From: Nematopogon swammerdamellus
Lineage: Eukaryota; Arthropoda; Insecta; Lepidoptera; Adelidae
Reading direction: 5' to 3'
Length of the DNA stretch: 64,000 bases
NCBI GenBank assembly: GCA_946902875.1
Contig: OX336351.1
Location: 4,151,761 to 4,215,760, forward strand
Part shown: positions 10,091-22,300 of the stretch, piece by piece
How positions within the stretch are numbered: position 1 is the stretch's first letter
How the letters are laid out: the number at the start of each line of letters is the position of its first letter
Notes under the pieces: model-generated
Seen by the model: the letters and a program-made list of their open reading frames with translations, nothing else
Told to the model about the DNA's origin: nothing
Databases searched by the model: none
Position numbers and translations under genes: made by a program

Positions 10091-10335
10091 AAATAAAACA
10101 TTTCTTCCAGTTCCTATGTAGGCAGCCATAGTTACTAGGACGCTTATAGTGTTCCGTCTTTGAATTTCCAGGCGTCCTTTTTCAGCGGTGGCGTATGAAA
10201 AATGCCTTAGAGCGCACGTCACCGTACCTATCTACTATCAATTTGCAATGGTTTCGGCAAAAGCCAGTGCGTCCGGTGACCACGCACCAAGGGTTTCCAC
10301 CGTAAAACCTAGAAACTCAAAGAGGGTTTTTAGGA
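10091..10335 (-). pseudogene. retroelement protein fragment (ETLGAW module)
   Basis: Antisense frames give ETLGAWSPDALAFAETI and, after disruptions, GRLEIQRRNTISVL. A better copy lies at 30815-31015 and a diverged one at 36488-36688. From memory, this pattern belongs to the C-terminal part of a non-LTR retrotransposon polyprotein. Frames are broken. Confidence 0.5.
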
Positions 10336-10409
10336 TTTTCGAATCATGATTTAATCTTTGCGTTCTATAAAATCTAACCTCCCAAACAAAAGCCCAAAAC
10401 ACTTCTGCT

Positions 10410-10614
10410 GCGCAATTTTGCTGGAATGAAATTGGAGGCGCTCAGAGCGGACGCTGCCAACATTGACTGGTCCACGCTCACTGACCTCGATGACAGCGAC
10501 GACGATGCCAAGATTCGAGCTCTCTCCGTCGGTGTTACCAAGTTGTATGACAAGCAATGCTCCTATACGACCCAAAATGACGCACGCCCCACCACCTTGG
10601 TTTACCCGTGCTAG
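10410..10614 (+). pseudogene. LINE protein fragment
   Basis: A 62-residue frame includes NIDWSTLTDLDDSDDDAKI and VTKLYDKQCSYTT, ending at TAG 10612-10614. The spacing of the W, of the acidic run and of the Y-D-x-x-C resembles the endonuclease to reverse-transcriptase linker of jockey-type LINEs. A degraded fragment with no surrounding RT domain. Confidence 0.4.
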
Positions 10615-10633
10615 GTGTATTTGGTAAAAAGTT

Positions 10634-11013
10634 TTTTTTATGGAAACTGACACGTTTGGCTACATCACCCACTACATCCGTGAGTTCAGCCCGAGGTTCA
10701 GTCCATAACACCTTGGTGAACTAGGTGCCCATGTAGGCTTCCCTTCGGTCGCTGGACGGAAAACACCAACTATTTTACATAGCCGTTTCAACCGACCTTT
10801 CATTCTGTGCGGTTGTAACAAACCCAGGCGGGTTAAACTAAACCCTACCACCTAGTAAGGTAAGAAGGGAAGGGACCTACAGTTTTACGAGGAATCCGAA
10901 CCACGGTTAATCTCCAAAGATCGAGCGGTCACCCATCCATCCACTGACCGCGCCCGGTGCGCTTATGATCCGACCGACAGTCGACAGTCTGCACCACTGA
11001 GCTATCGAGGCTG
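10634..11013 (-). mobile_element. SINE-B, full length with head 2
   Basis: From the T-run and TATGGAAACTGACACG to the head end CTGAGCTATCGAGGCTGAC. The 5S-like segment is present but rearranged (GGTCACCCATCCATCCACTG). Confidence 0.85.
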
Positions 11014-11029
11014 ACAGATATAGTATAGT

Positions 11030-11450
11030 CAAAAGGTCGATCTCGACCGACCGGTCGATCGCAAGAGGCTTTTAGGTCGATCGCTGAAAATATGTAGAGC
11101 AAGAAGTGACTCGGAGAAACATCAAAGAATTCATAATATTTGATGTGACTAACATTTTCCGTGTGGTGTCGACTTCCACAAGGACCACAATAGTAACAAA
11201 TATAGAGTACTAGCTTTTGCCCGCGGCTTCGCTCGCGGTAGACTTAGTCGCCTTTCACGACATGCACGGGGAGAGATGCAGTGGGACTATTATTTTTAAG
11301 CACCGGCGCGGCGGCCCCACACGTTACAATAATAAGTTCAAAATAAAACCCCTAATTAGATACTGGAGACTCCTCTTTGGATGGCTGGCTTTTATTTCAG
11401 GGCGCACTTGAAGCAATACTTAATAGGTAGTATTAGGTACTAACTGGTCA
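11030..11450 (+). repeat. composite segment, inverted duplicate of 26735-27135
   Basis: Contains, in order, a GGTCGATC-rich stretch, AAGAAGTGACTCGG, GTGGTGTCGACTTCCAC, a repeat H terminus (TTGCCCGCGGCTTCGCTCGC), a reversed SINE head 1 and GACTCCTCTTTGGATGG. The same modules occur in the same order on the other strand at 26735-27135. Confidence 0.8.
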
Positions 11451-11540
11451 CTATCATTCAGTACTATCGGTATTCCGTATTGCATCAAGTGACTGTGTGA
11501 TTATTATACAAGCCTGTCATACTAAGCTATGCTACCGAGG
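11395..11540. repeat. repeat G copy
   Basis: ACTAACTGGTCACTA, CGTATTGCATCAAGTGACTG and ACAAGCCTGTCATACTAAGC recur inverted at 23325-23428. 11541-12534 is AT-rich with no recognised gene or element. Confidence 0.65.
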
Positions 11541-12534
11541 CTAATTCATAAAACGCAAACATAAGCTGCAGCCTGCTGATGAGAACTTGGATACATACAT
11601 ACAAGTGTGCAAAGAATCGGCGCAATAAGATATGCAGAGACGCACACACGTCGCCATATTCACAATTTTCTTCTTTGAAAACCTAAACTTATTTTCCATA
11701 GAAAATACTTCTCCCAGTGAATAGATATGTGGAGGTTTTTAAGAACGATGAGTTGCTTTGCTACCCTGGGATGGACAGATTAGTGAGGTCAGTCGCAACT
11801 TAGCAAGGTGTTTGCTAGTTTCATGCTCTAAAACGCCTACAATATTTTTCATTCCTACTGCAACTTAAATCACTATAGGTAGGTACTAAGACAGTTAAAG
11901 TTAGTAGCCTATGATACTTTGACAAAATATAGATAGGTAATTCATTTATAAAAATTTCAATGATAAAAATCCATTCAGCCGTTTTTGAGTTACGAGGGAA
12001 ACTCAATAAAGAAACTCAACCATTCACAAACATACATTATACCCTTCTTTGAGTTTGTAGTCGGGTAAACATTAAAATAAAAGACAATTTCTAAAGGACA
12101 ACGCTCAAGTTGGCTTGAAGCTGATACACTTTTTATATATCAACATTATTTCTATAAATGACATTTTCGTGTATATTTCCTTCTGTATATGAACGAGCAT
12201 CCATGTGTGAAGGCATGCAGAAGATCTAGGTAGGAACTATGATACAAATTCTTCTAAAATGACAGACAAATATCTTAGGCTGATTTTCCAGTCAAGCGCC
12301 GACGGTCATTGTAACTCGAAATCAGCCTTATAAAGAATAATACTGCTTTCCAGCGCTTCCCCTCTCGCACCCCATTGGTACGAATATACTGGTGAAGACA
12401 CGTCTCTGTCTCTCAATTTGAAAAAGACAAAGAGTGCCTAGGTCTTCAATACCGCGCACTGCAAGCGTTAATCAGTAGCTCGCTTAAACACTCGACTGAT
12501 AGAGTGCAATGAAAATAATGCAATACACATGCAA

Positions 12535-12800
12535 TCCGTTATGGGTGGCTGATTCAGAGAGGCTAGAGCACATGCTCCGACCAGAGTCCAGACATATACT
12601 CTCAGAGAAAGGGTCGCACCGGAAATTTCCTTTCGGTTGCTGGCTATACTGGACTAGACGAGACCACAGCCATTTTCCGTCCAGTGTCACCAACACTGTG
12701 TGCTACAATTTGAGTCTACCGCCTAGTACGCGGCAAGGGTAAGGACCTCTACTTTCAACCAGCAATACTGATTGGAGCACGTCAGCCGGATTCCAACCAC
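12535..12800 (-). mobile_element. SINE-C, diverged
   Basis: TATGGGTGGCTGATTC, ACATGCTCCGACCAGA, GGTTGCTGGCTATACTGGAC and CTACCGCCTAGTACG follow SINE-C order in antisense. 12801-12960 is unassigned. Confidence 0.65.
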
Positions 12801-12959
12801 GGTCCGATCAATAGACCGACTCGTACTCTTGATCTCGATGACTTCTCCGATGCCAAGACAGCTCCAACCTCACGGTGGCTCCAACCACTCACCGCTTGGA
12901 TTGCATGTGAAAGCAAGGAACCCGTTTCCAAACTGTCCTGTCCAGTTTGCGAGGGGCAA

Positions 12960-13270
12960 TGGGAATTAATGTCAATCATCATGTTCTATAAAGTCTTCTT
13001 GTTCTATATTTTGTTCCATAGTCTTCCACGTTATCTACAATTCTATTTGTTTCACAATGAATCTAAATATTTGACGGAAACCCATCAACATCAGCACCAC
13101 CCCCTTGTAAATTTGTTGCCAAAATTTTGCCGCTCACACGATGTTCCTCCGCTGCGCACAAGTAGAACTTCAGGTCAGGGAGCAGCTTGCGGAGTGAACA
13201 TCGTACGAACGTCAATAAAGTTTAGCGCTAAGAGTACGACCCAAATTATACTAATTGCATCTACATAGCC
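12960..13270 (-). other. probable 3' UTR of the CRAL-TRIO gene
   Basis: Directly downstream of the TGA at 13271-13273 and free of recognised repeats. I did not find a canonical AATAAA on the minus strand here, so the cleavage site is not located. Confidence 0.35.
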
Positions 13271-13651
13271 TCAAGACTCTTGAGTATCTTCCGAGACGCC
13301 AGAATCGTCGGACGTATATCCACTATCGATACCCTTCACTTTACGGTTCATATCCTCATCACTTATCACATAACCTAGAGAGTAAAGTTCTGTCATGTAG
13401 ATGTCGTCCCTTTTAATCCTCAATCCTTCGACCCAGGCGGGATAAGGATGGGAGATGGCAGTGCCTCCGTAAAGTTCTGGAAGGAGCTTGGGTTCGATGT
13501 GTTTGTGGAGGGACTTCAAGTCGAAACCGTGGAAGAAGATCCTGGAACGCACGCTGGCGTTGACGAAGGGCGAGAAGAGGTAGAACAGCTTGTCGAAGAG
13601 CCAGGAGTGGTTGACGATGTGGAATGAGTTGACTTTTATCGGGAACGCCAG
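13271..13651 (-). CDS. CRAL-TRIO gene, last coding exon
   Basis: Acceptor TCTCCTTGCAG|CTGGCG. Encodes residues 190-315: LAFPIKVNSFHIVNHSW, the RSRIFFHGFDLKSLHKHI helix region and the LPELYGG motif that closes the fold. A linker of about 50 residues follows, ending in an acidic, Ser-rich tail. The stop is TGA at 13271-13273. 13652-14035 is intron with no recognised element. Confidence 0.9.
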   Translation of the reverse strand: MAFPIKVNSFHIVNHSWLFDKLFYLFSPFVNASVRSRIFFHGFDLKSLHKHIEPKLLPELYGGTAISHPYPAWVEGLRIKRDDIYMTELYSLGYVISDEDMNRKVKGIDSGYTSDDSGVSEDTQES

Positions 13652-16600
13652 CTGCAAGGAGAGACGAAAACACAATCAGAGGATAGATCAATCTTGTTGT
13701 ATTAAATGTAACAAATGTAATCTAATACCTAAAAACACAGTTGGACACCAGGTTACAATCTCAAAGAGCGATTCTTAATATTCCTGTAATTTTTTAATTT
13801 ATTAATTTCCAGTCGTATATACGCTCTCTGGAAGTACGACTAGCTAGCCAATATTCGCCCCCATAATTCGTACAAAGATTTTAGATGTTTTTGTTGAGAA
13901 ATCTAATAAAGAACGCCGACTGGGGGTCGATTCGCTGCTAGCCAACATCGCATATCTTACAGACATTTCGAGAATTTTTTTGGAAGTCTGGAAAGAGTGT
14001 TTTTTCTCAATATTAAGGAACTACATGTCCAGGCTAGTCAAGGCAGCGGCGGATGGTCTTGATCCGAGGTTCTCTTGGTCCGAGGTTCGATTCTGGCCGA
14101 AATAAAGTTTGAGAATTAGTTTTATTCTGGCAGAAAACTTTACGTGCATACCTACACCTGTTCCTTCACCGTTCGGAACCGGTGTAAAACTGTAGGTCCC
14201 TTCCCTAGCCCTTTCTAGGTGGTAAGCTTAACTTGTGGCCGACTAGGTTGGTACCACCGTACTGGATGTAAGATGGCCGCATAGCAGCCTCGGCTGTATT
14301 GTCCTCTAGTCCAGTATAGCCAGCAATTCAAAGGGAAATCTCCGGTATGGCACCTACCTTATCGGAGATGATATTGGAGCATATGCTTTGGCCCCTCTGA
14401 CTCGACCACCCATACCGCATTAAATAAAAAAAAGTCGAAGTCTTTGACGGAATGTATTCATTTTACTGGATATACCTACGTGCTCGATTCTCGATTTATC
14501 TGCTGACTGCTACTTAGTTCGCCTTCTTCTCTCTCGATTATGTTTTCTAAGCATTCGTAAAATTTCTGTGGTACAGTTTTCTATCATTATTCAGCCAATT
14601 TCGTGTCCGTCCTCCTTCACCACTTCGTCACACTCCAGTTAGAGTTTTAATAACGAGCCAGTTATTCTGCGAGTCAGTGAATCGAGTCAAGCTTTGACTC
14701 GATTCACTTGATGGGTAGACGTCGTTGGCAATGAATATGGGTGGGTCGGTGATAGTATGAGAAGTGTCAATTTTCAGTCTTTATTGCGTGAATGGACTTT
14801 ACATGAGGCCGAACACACCATTCGGCTAAAAGCTACTGGTTACTTCCTCTCAAATGTATGAGAAATTTTACTTTCACTGACCGACATTACCTGTTGGGGT
14901 GGTGAAAACGGCCACTACTTGCTTTGTTCAGCTTCACACCAAGTAACCAGTATGGGTGGCTGTGCCGCGGGTTCACAGGTACCCGAAACAGCCAAATCTA
15001 TCTCATCTCGCGAAACCACGCTCAGTGAGGTGAGGTGAGAGTGAGACCACAGAGCAAAAAGTGGTGAGACGCCATACCATCAGAGTTTCGGACTACCTAT
15101 ATTATCCATCCAGCTTCTTAATGCGACGACGTTTTGAAGACTGGTTGGAACCAGGTTGGAAGTATCGGGAAACATACTCACCGGTAGACAATTCTACACC
15201 CTAGTGGTGCGACAGAGAAACAATTTTGAGAAACGATGGGTCCTCAAAGGCCCAACGTCAACCAGAAAACGGTGTTCAGTTTCTCTGCGACCAGTTCTTT
15301 AGATAGTACTGATTTAGATAGCTAGAAATGTTTCACGGCATTACAAACATTTATTAGGGAATATTGCGTCCCACCGACCGATCCTATACCCTGACCCCTC
15401 TATACAAGGAAACACAAATACTATTTATTCCATAAAAACGTCTGCAGATTGAATACTCACTCCCATGAGCTTGGCTATAGTGGACACAATGGCCGTGTTG
15501 AACTGGCGCAGATGGTGGAGGCCGAGGTCCTGCAGGTCGAACAGCATGGTGACGCCTAACACCTGCGTCTTGGGCTCCATCGCGCCCAGCTCCAGCGTCA
15601 GAGCAGAGCCACGCAGTAGGTCCTCCATCGAGCAGAAGCTCGGATCCCAGTTCGCTGCGGATTGTTGAAGAATATCAGTTGCAGTTGCCCATTCAGCGGG
15701 GGAACGCTGCTTCGGCTCATGGGACCGCTTTAACCTTCCCAATGGAGGAGTTATTTATTTTAATTTAGTTTTACTTTGATTTTAATCTGTTGTTAATTTT
15801 CAATTTTTAATTTGTTTTTATTAATTACCTACCAGTGTATCAATAAAGTATTCCTTTAGTTGTAGTTTATTAATCTCGGTACCGTATGGGGCCGGTACTT
15901 TAAAAGAATAGCCCCACTGCATCTCTCCCCGTGTATGTCGTAAAAGGCGACTAAGGGATATGACTCCCTTCTTATATTACTAGGTGGTAGGGTTTAACCC
16001 GCCCGGGTTGATACCACCGCACTGAATGAAAGGTCGGTCGAAACGGCTATGTAAATAGTTTGTGTTTTCCGTCCAGTTCAGTGTAGCCGGCCCGACCGAA
16101 GGGAAGCACTGACGTGGCACCAAGTTCACCCGTTGTTATGGGCTGACATCATGGATGTTGTAGGTGATGTAGCCAAGCGTGTCAGTTTCTATAAAAAAAA
16201 TATAATTAATTAATCCATTTGTTCATAATAATCCATTAATCCATACACTTGGGCACGTTCAACTAAACGGGCAAGAAAACTCGCCTGCGTAATTCTTTTC
16301 ACATATTTTCCTAATACCTAATAGTTATTCAATAACTTTTCTTTATTATAGTTATTTCTTTATTGCAGCTAACTAAGAATTGTGACCCGGATGCATCATA
16401 CTAGTCTGCAATCGCAGTAGATGAGGTATATCCTTTTTGGTATATTTGCGTCCCCACTCAGGGTGTATGTAGCCCGGGAGAGAGAACATGTTTCCGCAGT
16501 CCAGGATGAAGGGGTTCACTGCCTGAAACAATTCCGGAAACCGTCCTTGAAGCGGAAGTGACGCACTACCTGGACTGTACACTTACCGACTCTGTATATG

Positions 16601-19340
16601 ACGAGGCATCCCCACTCAGGGTGTATGAAGCCCGGGAGAGAGAACACGTTGCCGCAGCGCAGGATGAAGGGGTTCACCGCGTGGAACACTTCCGGACACC
16701 GTCCTTGAAGCGGAACTGACGCACTACCTGGACTGTACACTTACCGACTCTGTATATGACGAGGCGTCCCCACTCAGGGTGTATGAAGCCCGGGAGAGAG
16801 AACACGTTGCCGTAGCGCAGGATGAAGGGGTTCACCGCGTGGAACACTTCCGGACACCGTCCTTGAAGCGGAAGTAGGTAACGCACTACCTGGACTGTAC
16901 ACTTACCGACTCTGTATATGACGAGGCGTCCCCACTCAGGGTGTATTAGGCCCGGGAGAGAGAACACGTTGCCGTAGCGCAGGATGAAGGGGTTCACCGC
17001 GTGGAACACTTCCGGACACCGTCCTTGAAGCGGAAGTAGGTAACGCACTACATGGACTGTACACTTACCGACTCTGTATATGACGAGGCGTCCCCACTCA
17101 GGGTGTATGAAGCCCGGGAGAGAGAACACGTTGCCGCAGCGCAGGATGAAGGGGTTCACCGCGTGGAACACTTCCGGACACTCGTCCATGAAGCGGAAGT
17201 GACGCACTACCTGGACTGTACACTTACCGACTCTGTATATGACGAGGCGTCCCCACTCAGGGTGTATGAAGCCCGGGAGAGAGAACACGCTTCCGCAGCG
17301 CAGGATGAAGGGGTTCACCGCGTGGAACACTTCCGGACACTCTTCTTTGAAGCGGAAGTAACGCATCATCTGGAACAACAGCATTACATGTTCAAATAAA
17401 ATAAAATCAAATAAAAAATAAAAAAGTGTTTATTAGTCAGGCACATAGGTTACAGGTAATACATAAAAAACAATGCATGAAGATGGTACCAATACTCTGC
17501 CCGCGAAATCTGTACCTGGCCGAACTCGGGTGGCGAAAGGCTACAATAATTTGATACAATAATATTGCGGTGACGAAACGCTACAAACGTTGTATGAAAA
17601 TGAATTCTTCATACAAAATTGGCCGGTGGCGAAACGCCGCGACTAACTCGCTGTTTCATAGGCGACATTGCTTGGTCAAATCAAACCACTTTTGATTACA
17701 TTCGGGTATCTAATCTACTTATGTAATGTATGATATCATTTAAATCTTATATATAAACTAATTTATAATAGAATACTTATTCTAGTTTGTACGCCGTGTG
17801 TGAATGAGAGAGAGTGAGGATGTGTGGGGTGTGTGCGTGTGTTGTGTACGTGTATTGTGTACATGTATGTAATAAATACCTACAATGGAATAGATACATG
17901 GGAATTGATGAACTAAAATGTGAATGAAATTTATTTTAATTGGGCAGGCAGTACCTAGGCAACTTGTCTTCCTCGCTTTACTTGCTGCCCGATAGTGATA
18001 GTTGTGATTTCGTAAAGAAGGTGTTCGTCCGAATGCTGGTGGTAGGTGTTGTGCAGTAATTAATTCAATTTTTTTGTTCGTTACTTACACCTACGAGAAC
18101 GAGGTAGGTGTTTTTTTTTTAATCCAGTGTGGGGTAGGTATCAATCCGGCAGGGTTTTATTGACCCTAACACCTACCTAGTAAGCATGCGCTCGTCCTAG
18201 AATGTAAAGAGAAACTGAATGAACTAGCCACCGGCAGAGAAGTTACCATAGGCTGGGTTCCTGGGCCCAGTAACATCAAAGGCAACGAGCTGGCAGATGA
18301 ACTCGCCAGAAAAGGATCAGACACGACCTTGATTGGCCCGGAACCGGGAATTCCTATCTCGGAAAGAGCAATTCTAGAAGAATCCATAAACGGCTGGGCT
18401 AAGGAAAAAAGCAAAATTAGATGGAAATCCCAAGAAGGATGTAGACAATCCAGGCCATTTATAGAGTCAATCAATGGCAAAAGAACAAGATGGCTGCTGG
18501 GATTGAGCCGACAAAATGTACGAAGAATTACAGGCATAGTTACGGGGCACACACAACTGCCTCAAAAGACATCTCCACATAATGGGCCTTAGTGACGACC
18601 CACTGTGCGCTCAATGTGGGGAGGCAGAAACCAGTGCTCACTACGTCGGTCAGTGCACCATGTATGCAGGACCGAGATGGAAGACACTGGGGAAAGACCA
18701 CTACGGTGAGGAAGAACTTCGAGGAATCGACTGGAAGAAATTATTGGAGTACATAGCGAAGACGGGCAGACTGGACCACCATGAGCAGGGAGTAGACGAC
18801 GGCAGCAGGTAATTCCCCCCAGCCCCTCCGGGATAGGCGATATAGTCCCAACATTCAACATAGTAGACCTGATCGCCGGACTGACTCCGCCAGTCCTCCC
18901 ACCAAGAACTATATATATAACTAGTAAGCATGTTGCAGTTTCATTATCTAGGTAAAGGTTAAGTCGTCTGTGTCTTGGTAGGTATCTATTTGTTGGCTTG
19001 AAATATACATACATACATAACACACGCCGTATCCCGACAATCAGGGTAAGCAGAGTAATCGGTGTTGTGCTATAAGGACTCTGGTAAATTACAGCACAAC
19101 ACCGACCACCACGTCTAGCACAGTATACGGACAAGACAACTATCAAGCAGCAAGTAAGACACGAAGAACCCACCTGCTGCATGACTAGGTGGAAGGACTG
19201 CGCCAAGGTGAGAAGTGGCTAGCCTGTCGCCCTTTAGCGCAGTATGTTGTCCTTATCCCTGGCTTGAAATATCAAAGCGGAAATTTCACAAAGCCCGTTA
19301 TATCGCGAGTAACGCCGAGTATTTATATATTTTTATCTAT

Positions 19341-19395
<55 letters not shown>

Positions 19396-22300
19396 TGTTG
19401 TATAATTTGTTGAAATTGTAAATCTATACCTACATCATTCTTATTTATTCTCTGCCACTCCACACTCATTCATGATAATGATAACCCAAAGGTTGGCTGG
19501 AGGAGAACGCCTATGGCATTAAGCTGTACCTTTTGCAAAAATTAAAAAGTGCTATAAACATAATATTTTGATTTGATTTGAATAACGGTGCGAGCCTTCG
19601 ATCTTAAAAATACAACAATAAATTTTTTTCCGTCCACGGTGCGAGCAGATAGTGACGCATGCATGCGTGAAAGAAACTAAAAAAAATCACCGTTACGTTG
19701 AATCTCGCTAGTTAGAAAGGAAAAAAAAAACACACACATGTACGATTATCGATTACTTCTAAAAGCAGAATACCATCACGGCATTCGTCACTGTCCACTG
19801 CTTGTTCGTGCCTCTCTATTTGAGCCCGCCTGTGTTGCCGAGCCACACCAACCTGCATACATACACACGTATACATGTGTTCTATCTAGTGGCTTATTCC
19901 ATGGGGAGTGCTCGGAGGAGCTGTTTAATGCGATCCCTTTCCACCTTTGCACCAAGCGCACTGGGCAGGGATTGCATCCCTACACGCTGGACTTACCGCG
20001 GATGCGTACCAATCGATTCTGCAGATCTTTTCTCTACCTACAGAGCCGGTAAACTCTGGAACGCTCTCCCTGCCCATATGTATATTTCCCACCAAGTACA
20101 GTCTCGGGTCCTTCAAGAGGGGCGTGAATGGGCACCTGTCAGGCCGGCATGGCATTCGCAACCCCCGCATACGACCGAATGGCCATGGGCGTCGTTAGAC
20201 ACCTTATGGGTGGCTCGGCGTCATATGTCGCGCTGTCAATAATAAAAAAAAAACAACGTCACGCCTGTTTCCCAACGGGGTAGGCAGAGACAACGGATCT
20301 CCACATGCTCCCCCTCTGAATGAACGGAATATTTAATGAATAACTAAACACGAAGGCTAACTATTTTGAACTAGCTTGGCCCCTGATTATTAGCCATTAC
20401 ACGGTTATCTTTCAATTCTTGATGTTTATAATTTTATTATTCTATCTAAATACATATTTATATTCTTTAGTAAATCCGAATGAAAAAAAATTATAAAGTT
20501 TAAAATTTTCATACTAATGAAAATAAAAAACCGGCCAAGTGCGAGTCGGACTCGGGCACCGAGGTTTCCACACTAAAAAAAAAAACACGAATCTTGTATG
20601 GGAACCCCTCTTAATTTTTTACTTTTTCTATTTTTTATTATTTGTTGTTATATCCGCCACAATAACACATATTCTGTGAAAATTTCAACGGGTTACCTAT
20701 TACGGTTCAAGAGATACAGCCCTCGGACAGACAGACAGACGGCGGCGCGGCGCGGCGTAGGCTTAGTAATAGGCTTCCGTGCGGGATACGGAAACCTAGA
20801 AACTTCGCTTCTCAGTAGTTTTGTCATAAGCATCTTGAGGCAATTCCATCCTGCTTCTACTAAAAAGGAACCTGCATTTAAGAAATACTCTTATCAAAGA
20901 TTTAAAGACGGACCGATTCAATTTATTTTTTGCTATCCACAGGCCGTTAGGTGATCCCCTCACGGAAAAATGCAAAATTCTCAATACATTTTTCCAAGCA
21001 TATCTAGCCCTCAGAGGCTAGAGATTGTTTTGTAGTTACGACGGGGCTGGCATAGTCGACAGGCGGCTACAGCCCTATTTCATAAAGTAGAAAAAGAAAA
21101 AAATCTCGCTCCTCATTCCGATGATGGCATACGTCATACACATAATAGACGGTACCCGTCATGCGCTCAGCGGAATCGGGAGCGGGGACAGGGGTGCCGC
21201 CACCCCGTTTCCTCTTTAGGCAGTTCCCTCTTTACTAGAGCGGGATGGAATCGCCACAAGGCGCTTACGATAAAACAAAGCGAAGGCGAATAACGCGCAA
21301 ATCTTTTTTATTTTAATAAGTATGCAAATTTTTAGCATTGTGACTTTTTTCAATTTATGTTGCACTAAAGAATATAAAATTTTATTTGGAGAAAAATTAT
21401 AAAAAATTTACATTAATTCTTTATATTTTTACAGTAGAAATTGCTGTAAAAATAGAGGAATATTTGGATTTTTTTCTATCGAATGAAGTTAAAAAACTTG
21501 CTGTTTCAACGTTTTGGTTCACTAAAGATACATACATATCACACACGCTGAATCCCGATAATCGGGGTAAGCAGAGTAATCGGTGTTGTGCTGCAAGTAC
21601 TCTGGTCAATTACAGCACAACACCGACCACCACGTTTCGCAAAGTATTCGAACAAGATTAAATCGATCAAGCAGCAAGTAAGGCACGAAGACCCACCTGC
21701 TGCATGACTCGGTGGAAGTACCGTGCCAAGGTGAGAGGTGGCGAGCCTGTCGCCCTTTAGCACGGCATCTTGTCCTTATCCCTTAGTCGCCTTTTACGAC
21801 ATGCATGGGGAGAGATGCAGTGGGGATATTCTTTTTAAGTACCGGCCCCACGCGGTACTAAAAATAATCCTGCAGATTGAAAACCTAGAACATTCCCTAT
21901 ACTTATCTTTAACATTTCATTATGTCTGCATCAATCCTACGGTACAGATGACACGAGGAGTAAAGGCTTAACTCTTAATAGGTGTTTAAATATATTGTTG
22001 CTTAATATAGGTAAGTACTTCTAGTTCAACTACGAAACACGATGACCACACTGACTGGCCAATGATAACCGCTACAGTTATTAAATCTATGCCGCCACCG
22101 CTCTAATCTTCTCGAGATTAATCCACTTCGTAATCGGACACAATTATTACTAAATACACGAGAATCGTTTCGACACCGATTCTTTTTTCTTCTATTTGCT
22201 TCAAAAGTTGTGCGGTAGGTAGAGAGATCGGATGTTTATAAAGTAGCTTTTGCCCGCGGCTTCGCTCGCGGTAAACTCGGTTTAATAGTAAATCCGATTT

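Larger units (their letters stand above)
16449..17369 (-). repeat. tandem array of six exon-3 copies
   Basis: Successive CCCCACTCA landmarks lie at 16452, 16610, 16768, 16930, 17092 and 17251, giving periods of 158, 158, 162, 162 and 159 bp. Each unit is one exon copy plus a spacer of about 17 bp, with no original intron between copies. The near identity suggests recent origin or gene conversion; a collapsed or expanded assembly should also be excluded. Confidence 0.9.

Noticed and set aside
13413..13691. 92-residue minus-strand ORF overlapping the last exon
   Set aside because: Alternative frame of the CRAL-TRIO exon; the other frame has all the family motifs.
16674..17384. 236-residue continuous minus-strand frame through several exon copies
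   Set aside because: Tempting as a protein with internal repeats, but each unit contains a consensus donor GGTAAGTG and the read-through residues (VGKCTVQ) come from the splice spacer. Family structure needs only one unit.
17052..17399. 115-residue plus-strand ORF across the exon array
   Set aside because: It is the antisense shadow of exon copies A and B; splice signals, phases and family motifs all lie on the minus strand.
18589..19206. 205-residue minus-strand ORF
   Set aside because: Antisense of the LINE zinc-knuckle region and of a SINE-D copy; no recognisable protein.
19322..19398. Possible CRISPR-like or regular direct repeats
   Set aside because: Simple TTTA microsatellite with no spacers; nothing in the window resembles a CRISPR array.
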